Part shown: positions 59,171-64,000 of the stretch, one piece after another
Layout of the letters: every line of letters starts with the position of its first letter
Position numbering within the stretch: position 1 is the stretch's first letter
NCBI GenBank assembly: GCA_035576005.1
Contig: DATLXH010000010.1
Location: 8,146 to 72,145, forward strand
Direction: 5' to 3'
Length of the DNA: 64,000 nucleotides
Source of the DNA: DATLXH01 sp035576005
GTDB lineage: Bacteria; Acidobacteriota; Thermoanaerobaculia; Gp7-AA8
Program-made: the position numbers and the translations under genes
Notes under the pieces: model-generated
What the model saw: the letters and a program-made list of their open reading frames with translations, nothing else
Databases searched by the model: none
Told to the model about the DNA's origin: nothing

Positions 59171-60430
59171 TCATTGCCCCATCCCTTGCGATCCGCGAAG
59201 CTGGGCTTCGGAATCGAGGAGGAAACCGCCCTCGATTGCGATCGTTTCACCAGCCGTTAGACCCGATGTGATTTCGACATTCTCCGGCGTTCTGGATCCC
59301 ATGGTCACCTGGCGTGGTGCGAAACTGCCTGGCGACACTTCCACCCAGATGAATTGCTGCTGGCCGCGGTCCACGATTGCGGTGGTCGGCACAAATAGTG
59401 TGGGGCGGCCGGGGTCGCCGAAGAGGCGAACGCTCACGTACATGTCGGGTTTGAGCACGAAGTTGCGATTCGGCAGCTCGATGCGAACGCGTGTGGAGCG
59501 ACTCTCGCCGGTTACCGTAGGCTGCACGAAGGCGATGGTTCCGGCGAGCGTCACGCCCGAGAGTGAAGGCACGGTGACGGAGACGCGCTGACCGATGGCG
59601 ATTTTCGAGAGGTCCTGCTCATACACGTCAGCTTCAACCCACACTGTCGACAGGTCGGCGACTTCGAACAGTGTCTGTCCTGCTGTGACGTACTGTTGGG
59701 GCACGACGAGCTTGCGTGTGACGATACCCGACACGGGCGCGGTGATGGCAGTGGAGGTGATCGGCTTGCCGCTTCGCGCCACCTGCGCGATCTGCGAATC
59801 GCTCATTCCGAGAAGACGGAGTCGGCGGCGGCCGGACTCGGCCAGCTCCCGCCCGAGACCTGGACTCCCGAGTGCCACGAGGTATTCGCGCTGTGTCGCA
59901 TACAAATCGGGCGAGTAGATCGTGGCGACGGTGCGTCCGCGCGTAACGTTGTCGCCTGTAAAGTTTACGAACAGCTGCTCGATGCGACCGCCTGTGTACG
60001 CCGTCACCTGGGCCAGCCGTCGCTCGTCGAATGTCACGCGACCGGTAGTCAGGATCTCGCTGCTGCTAGTAGTTGGGACGATCCGAGCCGTCCTCACATT
60101 CGCCATGACACGTTGAGCCGGAGTGATTGATACGGTGGGCACGGCGGGATCCAGCCGCGCGCTATTCGCGATTTGTGAGGCGACGTCGGCCTGCTTCGAG
60201 GCTGTCCGCTTCACCAGCCTCATTCCGCAGATCGGACAGTTGCCCGGTTTACCCGCGGTCACGCTGGGATGCATCGGGCAGTAATGCGTCGTGGCCTCGG
60301 CTGAGTCGCTGTGTGCGTGACTGGCCTCGTCGCTCTGACCGCGTTGCCATATCAGACCCCCAATGATTGCGGCAAGAACCACGGCGACGGCCGCGACGAT
60401 GATGATCTGTCGTTTCGTCATGATGCTCAT
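59171..60430 (-). CDS. cusB: CusB-like RND membrane-fusion protein with HMBD domain
   Basis: The start (ATG at 60430) overlaps the stop of the TolC gene (ATGA). The 419-residue protein has an N-terminal TM segment (residues 9-28), an HMBD motif ('YCPMHPSV...GNCPICGMRL', ~50-80), and the adaptor domains: 'VTAYTGGRIEQLFVNFTGDNVTRGRTVATIYSPDLYATQREYL' (CusB signature), a helical hairpin, 'TAPVSGIVTRKLVVPQQYVTAG', beta-barrel 'VWVEADVYEQDLSKIAIGQRV' and 'MYVSVRLFG'. It delivers Cu/Ag from the periplasm to the pump. Repeat A separates it from cusA. Confidence 0.95.
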   Translation of the reverse strand: MSIMTKRQIIIVAAVAVVLAAIIGGLIWQRGQSDEASHAHSDSAEATTHYCPMHPSVTAGKPGNCPICGMRLVKRTASKQADVASQIANSARLDPAVPTVSITPAQRVMANVRTARIVPTTSSSEILTTGRVTFDERRLAQVTAYTGGRIEQLFVNFTGDNVTRGRTVATIYSPDLYATQREYLVALGSPGLGRELAESGRRRLRLLGMSDSQIAQVARSGKPITSTAITAPVSGIVTRKLVVPQQYVTAGQTLFEVADLSTVWVEADVYEQDLSKIAIGQRVSVTVPSLSGVTLAGTIAFVQPTVTGESRSTRVRIELPNRNFVLKPDMYVSVRLFGDPGRPTLFVPTTAIVDRGQQQFIWVEVSPGSFAPRQVTMGSRTPENVEITSGLTAGETIAIEGGFLLDSEAQLRGSQGMGQ

Positions 60431-61752
60431 TTCATCTCCGTTGAGCTCGTTGCTGATGACGACATCGAAACGTTCGCCGACTGGGAGGACATCGCTGCAC
60501 CACCAATGGCGCCTCTTCGCGCGCCGCGCTGGATGGCCTGGAAGTCCGCAATGGCTTTGATGTGCCGGGCCAGGTAATCGTAATTGTTGATCTCCAGCAG
60601 ACGGTATGCGGCCGCCGAGGACAGGACGGCGTCGAGCGTCGTCTGGCCTCCTTCGTAGGCGGCCCGCGTGGAGTCGAGAGCCAGCTTCGATTGCGGTACC
60701 AGCCTCTCCGCATGAAACTCGAGCTGCCTGGTCGCTTCAGCGTGTGCTTCCCACGCCGCGCCCAGATCCGCGAGGAGAGTGCGGCGAAGCTCTTCGATTC
60801 GCGCTGTGGCAACATCGCGTTCGGCAATTGCCTCACGTAGCCGCGGCTCGATCGTTCGTCGCCGAACCGGGAGCTCAATACGCGCTGTGAGGCTGAACAT
60901 GTCTTTCTCGTAGGGACGCATCCCGTACGAGGCTTCGAGATTGATATCCGGGCGCTTGAGAAGTTCTGCCAGCCGGATCTCCTGACCCCGTCGCTCGACG
61001 TCGGTGAGAAGAGCGGCAAGCGCGGGATGCGTGTCGGCAATCTCACGAAGGCCGCTGATCGTCCTTTCCTCAGTCGAGTGGGCCAGGTGGAGGATCGGGA
61101 CATCTGTCGTCAGAGGCAACTCGAGAAGTGGAAGGAGCCGTGCCACAGCGCTGCGCCGAGTCCCTGTGGTGGTGAGAATCTGGTGGTCGATCTGGCTCCG
61201 TTGCAGCTGGGCGCGGACGATGTCGGCCTGAATGGCACTTCCCGCCTCGTAGCGTGCGCGCACCGCCTCGACAATGGCGTCGAGTGCCTTGCCGACCTCG
61301 CTGAGCGACCGGATCTGACTATCAGCGGCCGCGATGTCGTACCACGCGAAGAGTGCGTCGCACTCTGCTTCGGCACGCACGCTGGCCCCTTCGAGCTCGA
61401 TGCGCCGGACGTCGAGCTCAGCAGCGGAGCGAAGCGCCTGTCGACGCGATCGGCGCGGGATCGTCTGCGATGCGCCGATCATGTACATGCTCATCATCCT
61501 GTCGTGCGTGAGATCGACCTGCAGGTCCTGAATGCCCGCCATCACCATCGGATTCGGGTACGCCCCTGCAGTGGTGATCCGCTCGCGTGCGGAGCGTGCT
61601 TCCGCTTCGATGCGGCGCGTCGCAGGATGCCGGTCCGCGGCGGCACGCGCCACCGCGTTGGCGTCACGCCAGTCGATGGTTGCGGCGAATGCTGCGCCAC
61701 CGGCCAGTGTCAGGAGATTGAATGCAGCGAGTGCAACGAAGCGGGAAAGCAT
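60427..61752 (-). CDS. cusC: CusC-like outer-membrane efflux protein (TolC family)
   Basis: GGAGG seven bases upstream supports the ATG at 61752. The 441-residue protein has a signal peptide (LLTLAGGAAFA) and two OEP halves: 'DANAVARAAADRHPATRRIEAEARSARERITTAGAYPNPMV' and 'RIELPVRRRTIEPRLREAIAERDVATARIEELRR', with a long final helix ('LALDSTRAAYEGGQTTLDAVLSSAAAYRLLEINNYDYLARHIKA'). It has a Met-rich stretch ('HDRMMSMYMIGASQ') near the N-terminal half. First gene of the cus operon, coupled to cusB. Confidence 0.93.
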   Translation of the reverse strand: MLSRFVALAAFNLLTLAGGAAFAATIDWRDANAVARAAADRHPATRRIEAEARSARERITTAGAYPNPMVMAGIQDLQVDLTHDRMMSMYMIGASQTIPRRSRRQALRSAAELDVRRIELEGASVRAEAECDALFAWYDIAAADSQIRSLSEVGKALDAIVEAVRARYEAGSAIQADIVRAQLQRSQIDHQILTTTGTRRSAVARLLPLLELPLTTDVPILHLAHSTEERTISGLREIADTHPALAALLTDVERRGQEIRLAELLKRPDINLEASYGMRPYEKDMFSLTARIELPVRRRTIEPRLREAIAERDVATARIEELRRTLLADLGAAWEAHAEATRQLEFHAERLVPQSKLALDSTRAAYEGGQTTLDAVLSSAAAYRLLEINNYDYLARHIKAIADFQAIQRGARRGAIGGAAMSSQSANVSMSSSATSSTEMK

Positions 61753-61826
61753 GGCGGACCTCCAGCAGCAGAGACGTCGATGGGCACAGGCGAACGCCTG
61801 GGCGCAAGTTCACGCGCGCTGGAGAA

Positions 61827-62183
61827 TCAGATGAGGAGAATTGAGAGCGAGGCGAGCCGTTGTTGCCTCGTCGGGGGAGGCGAGGTGTCATCAGACGTGC
61901 GGCGTGTCAGATGAGGATTCGGCATGGAAGCGACTACCGGCAGCAGGGCGGGGAGGGTCGCAGCCATCATGTTCGCCTTAGCCGAAACCGTCAGCTCGTG
62001 CGGCGGCGCTTCGTAGCAGCTGATCGTGGTGCAGCAGTCTGCGGTGTTGGGGCCGAGGATCGGGTCTTCACCGGGCTCCCCAAAGCAGCAGGGCATTTTC
62101 GCGCAGAATCCGACGACAGCCGTCGCCGGAGCGAGGCCGGAGATGATCAGAACGATCGCCAGCGCGAGGATTTTCCGTTTCAT
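61827..62183 (-). CDS. Small exported Cys-rich leader protein ahead of cusCBA
   Basis: This 118-residue protein has a signal peptide (LALAIVLIISGLAPATAVVG) and a Cys-rich motif ('FCAKMPCCFGEPGED...TADCCTTISCYE'), then a low-complexity stretch and the ending 'LASLSILLI'. The C-terminal '-LLI' and its position upstream of an efflux operon match the proteins at 23175 and 37532. The CC pairs are well suited to Cu(I). It lies 75 bases before cusC. A regulatory or metal-chaperone role is inference; no family name is known to me. Confidence 0.78.
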   Translation of the reverse strand: MKRKILALAIVLIISGLAPATAVVGFCAKMPCCFGEPGEDPILGPNTADCCTTISCYEAPPHELTVSAKANMMAATLPALLPVVASMPNPHLTRRTSDDTSPPPTRQQRLASLSILLI

Positions 62184-62309
62184 TCAGCGACATACAACCC
62201 CCTGACGCTCGAATTAGTTCCCCGTTGCGCCGCGCGCGCAACCCGCGCTGCTCTGGATTCCTGTAAAGCCTCTCAGGGTGTAGGATCGAATTTTCGAAGG
62301 AGCTGACTC

Positions 62310-62765
62310 ATGACCGTCAAGGAATCGACTGATACAACGCCCTCTGGGGCAGCACCGAACGCAGCAGGTCGTGAGCGCGGGACGCTGAGCCTGAACGCGG
62401 CGATCCCGAGTTTCACGGTGAACGACGTGGAGAAAAGTCTGGCGTGGTATCGAGACGTTCTTGGCTTCAAAGTGAAGGAGCGTTGGGAGACCGACGGGAA
62501 GCTGGAGGGCGTGGAGATGAAGGCTGGCGAAGTCTCCTTCATGCTCGGACAGGATGACTGGAAGAAAGGCCGAGACCGCGTCAAGGGTGAGGGGATCAGG
62601 ATGTTCTGCTCAACTGACCAGGACGTCGACAGTGTGGCCGGCCAGGTGAAGGCGGCTGGTGGGACGCTATCTCAGGAGCCGAACGACGACTGGGGGATGC
62701 GCTCATTCTCCGTTATCGATCCCAATGGATTCAAAATCACGATCGCGAAGACGTCGAAGAGCTGA
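62310..62765 (+). CDS. VOC/glyoxalase-family protein
   Basis: AAGGAG precedes the ATG at 62310. After a ~25-residue disordered N-terminus, residues ~30-150 are a VOC domain: 'NAAIPSFTVNDVEKSLAWYRDVLGFKVKERWE' and 'GMRSFSVIDPNGFKITIAK'. The metal-site residues are incomplete ('IPSF' lacks the usual His; Glu is absent near the end), so it may be a bleomycin-resistance-like binding protein or a divergent enzyme. Monocistronic. Confidence 0.9.
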   Translation: MTVKESTDTTPSGAAPNAAGRERGTLSLNAAIPSFTVNDVEKSLAWYRDVLGFKVKERWETDGKLEGVEMKAGEVSFMLGQDDWKKGRDRVKGEGIRMFCSTDQDVDSVAGQVKAAGGTLSQEPNDDWGMRSFSVIDPNGFKITIAKTSKS

Positions 62766-62843
62766 TCAGGCCTGAAGCCACCCTCGGCGCTCAGGCTCCC
62801 ATTGATGACCCTCAATTTTCAACCAGCTCAGAGGAGTGACTCC

Positions 62844-63275
62844 GTGAATCTAAGAAGAGTGTTTGCAGCACCGGGCTATTCGACGTTCCCGGATCTGGCT
62901 CTGTTGTTTACGCGCCTGCTCGCCGGGGTCGCGTTCATGTTTTTCGGTTGGTCAAAGATTCAGGATCCGTTCGGCTGGATGGGTCCCGACTCGCCGGTTC
63001 CCGGCATCTTTCAGGCACTGGCCGCGGTTGCAGAATTTGGTGGCGGCATGGCGTGGATCGTGGGGCTGCTCACACCGCTTGCTTCGCTCGGAATCGCGTT
63101 CACGATGGCGGTTGCATTCGCGGTGGTTTCACTCGTCTACAAGATGCCATTCATCTCCAAGACAGGGGGCGTTGCGTCTGTGCTCCCGGCGTTGCTGTTT
63201 GCAATCGCAATCCTGCTGATGGCGTTCGGGCCGGGGAGATTCTCGCTTGACCGCAAACTGTTCGGATTGCGTTAG
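62844..63275 (+). CDS. DoxX-family membrane protein
   Basis: GAGGAG at 62831-62836 supports a GTG start at 62844, giving 143 residues with four TM helices. 'LALLFTRLLAGVAFMFFGWSKIQDP' and 'FGGGMAWIVGLLTPLASLGIAFTMAVAF' are DoxX-type features. DoxX proteins act in quinone-linked thiosulfate oxidation or oxidative-stress complexes, depending on the group. The exact role here cannot be told. Confidence 0.88.
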   Translation: MNLRRVFAAPGYSTFPDLALLFTRLLAGVAFMFFGWSKIQDPFGWMGPDSPVPGIFQALAAVAEFGGGMAWIVGLLTPLASLGIAFTMAVAFAVVSLVYKMPFISKTGGVASVLPALLFAIAILLMAFGPGRFSLDRKLFGLR

Positions 63276-63370
63276 CTGACTGTGCCGGCCGGATAACCGA
63301 CCCGTCGCGTTCGGTGCTGCGAGAGCGCAGTCAGTTTCCAATACTTTTTACTGAGACGAGGTAGGGACAG

Positions 63371-63398
63371 CCGCCGGGAATTGGAATGTCCGGCCACA
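63371..63398. repeat. Half of palindromic element B
   Basis: 'ccgccgggaattggaatgtc' followed by 'cggccaca' matches the right half of the elements at 11195 and 28469 with one change ('gggaatt' for 'ggacatt'). It sits six bases before the exonuclease start. Confidence 0.75.
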
Positions 63399-63403
63399 TT
63401 TCA

Positions 63404-64000
63404 ATGATCGTTCATCTGATCGACGGAACGTACGAGCTGTTCCGGCATTTTTACGGAATCCGGCGGGGCAGCAAAATTGATCCGCCGCTCGGCGCCGTAG
63501 CCGGTGTCCTTGGGACTGTCGTGCAGATGCTAGAGGGGGGTGCGACGCACATCGGTGTCGCTACCGACCACGTGATCGAGTCGTTCCGGAATCAGATGTG
63601 GCCCGGGTACAAAACGGGAGAGGGAATCGAGCAGGCTCTGTATCGTCAGTTTCACCCACTCGAGGACGCGCTCGTTGCAATGGGGGTCGTAACGTGGCCG
63701 ATGATCGAGCTCGAAGCGGATGACGCACTTGCTGCGGCCGCACACATCGCTGCACGGGACGATCGCGTCGAGAAAGTCTGCATCTGGACTCCCGACAAGG
63801 ATCTCTCGCAATGTGTCGTCGGGAACCGCGTTGTGCAGGTCGATCGAAAGAGTGGTCAAATTCGTGATGCCGCGGGAGTTCGCGCGAAATTTGGTGTTGA
63901 GCCCGCGCTCATTCCTGACTATCTCGCGCTTGTCGGCGATGCTGCGGACGGCTACCCGGGCATCGCGGGGATCGGAGCGAAGACATCAGCAAGACTCCTC
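63404..64000 (+). CDS. 5'-3' exonuclease (FEN-like, stand-alone), N-terminal part
   Basis: The frame is open for 199 codons from the ATG at 63404 to the window end. It reads as the DNA polymerase I-type 5'-3' exonuclease fold: 'HLIDGTYELFRHFY' (first Asp), 'GVATDHVIESFRNQMWPGYKTG', 'IELEADDALAAAA' (Glu/Asp/Asp cluster), 'TPDKDLSQCV' and 'LVGDAADGYPGIAGIGAKTSA' (helix-hairpin-helix region with Asp residues). All visible metal-binding acids are present. There is no polymerase domain in view. It probably processes flaps or RNA primers. The ribosome site is masked by the half repeat just upstream. Confidence 0.92.
   Translation, partial: MIVHLIDGTYELFRHFYGIRRGSKIDPPLGAVAGVLGTVVQMLEGGATHIGVATDHVIESFRNQMWPGYKTGEGIEQALYRQFHPLEDALVAMGVVTWPMIELEADDALAAAAHIAARDDRVEKVCIWTPDKDLSQCVVGNRVVQVDRKSGQIRDAAGVRAKFGVEPALIPDYLALVGDAADGYPGIAGIGAKTSARLL

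Noticed and set aside
1..64000. tRNA, rRNA, transposase, integrase or phage genes
   Set aside because: I looked for cloverleaf ends, rRNA-like blocks and DDE/tyrosine-recombinase motifs and found none I could support; small or divergent RNAs could be missed without a covariance search.

Overview
The window is GC-rich bacterial chromosome (roughly 60% GC by eye). Genes often overlap by ATGA or TAATG, and the spacers are full of hairpin repeats. The large histidine-kinase/Hpt/GGDEF proteins, S9 and M16 peptidases, the stand-alone 5'-3' exonuclease and the repeat style suggest an Acidobacteriota-like organism. That is an inference with modest confidence: there is no rRNA or marker gene here to settle it. 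I see no tRNA, rRNA, CRISPR array, transposase, integrase or phage gene.

Layout. 1-6.0 kb: the start of a serine hydrolase, a hypothetical protein, a secreted metallo-beta-lactamase-fold hydrolase with Ig-like and lamin-tail domains, a small membrane protein and an S9 peptidase. 6-20 kb: a signalling block with a CHASE3 hybrid kinase, a frame-disrupted REC-Hpt-REC/REC-GGDEF-Hpt regulator, a zinc-ribbon receiver protein, a PAS hybrid kinase, and a divergent sensor-domain/kinase pair, interspersed with secreted hypothetical proteins. 20-23 kb: TerC, a lipoprotein and a BNR/sialidase-like lipoprotein.

23-32.7 kb is a copper island: a small secreted leader protein, a Met/His-repeat lipoprotein, a TolC-family protein, a multicopper oxidase, a cytochrome c, a DUF5666-like protein, a Csp/DUF326 copper-storage protein, a CopA-type ATPase with four N-terminal metal domains, and a DUF305 lipoprotein. 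33-37 kb: an active/inactive M16 peptidase pair and an OB-fold-like lipoprotein. 37.5-46.3 kb: a czcCBA-type efflux operon with its own leader protein and trailing accessory genes (YqaA-like, HupE/UreJ-like, membrane anchor, EF-hand). 46.4-49.3 kb: a DUF421 operon, a repeat-truncated ynfA remnant, a tiny ORF with a possible selenocysteine UGA, a sterol-desaturase-family protein and a zinc-ribbon protein. 49.3-53.3 kb: a persulfide/sulfite module (CstB-like, rhodanese, TauE, DUF2892) facing an ArsR-family regulator, with an AT-rich dyad between them. 54-62.2 kb: a broken cation diffusion facilitator fragment, a cupredoxin-like protein and a cusCBA-type operon whose RND pump carries a C-terminal YtkA/FixH-like domain, preceded by a third leader protein. 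62.3-64 kb: VOC and DoxX proteins and a 5'-3' exonuclease running off the end.

Together, 21-62 kb is a metal- and sulfur-stress region: ATPase export to the periplasm, periplasmic oxidation and sequestration, two RND export systems, and cytoplasmic storage. At least five families of intergenic palindromic repeats punctuate it. One family appears to have broken ynfA and supplies start or stop codons to neighbouring genes.
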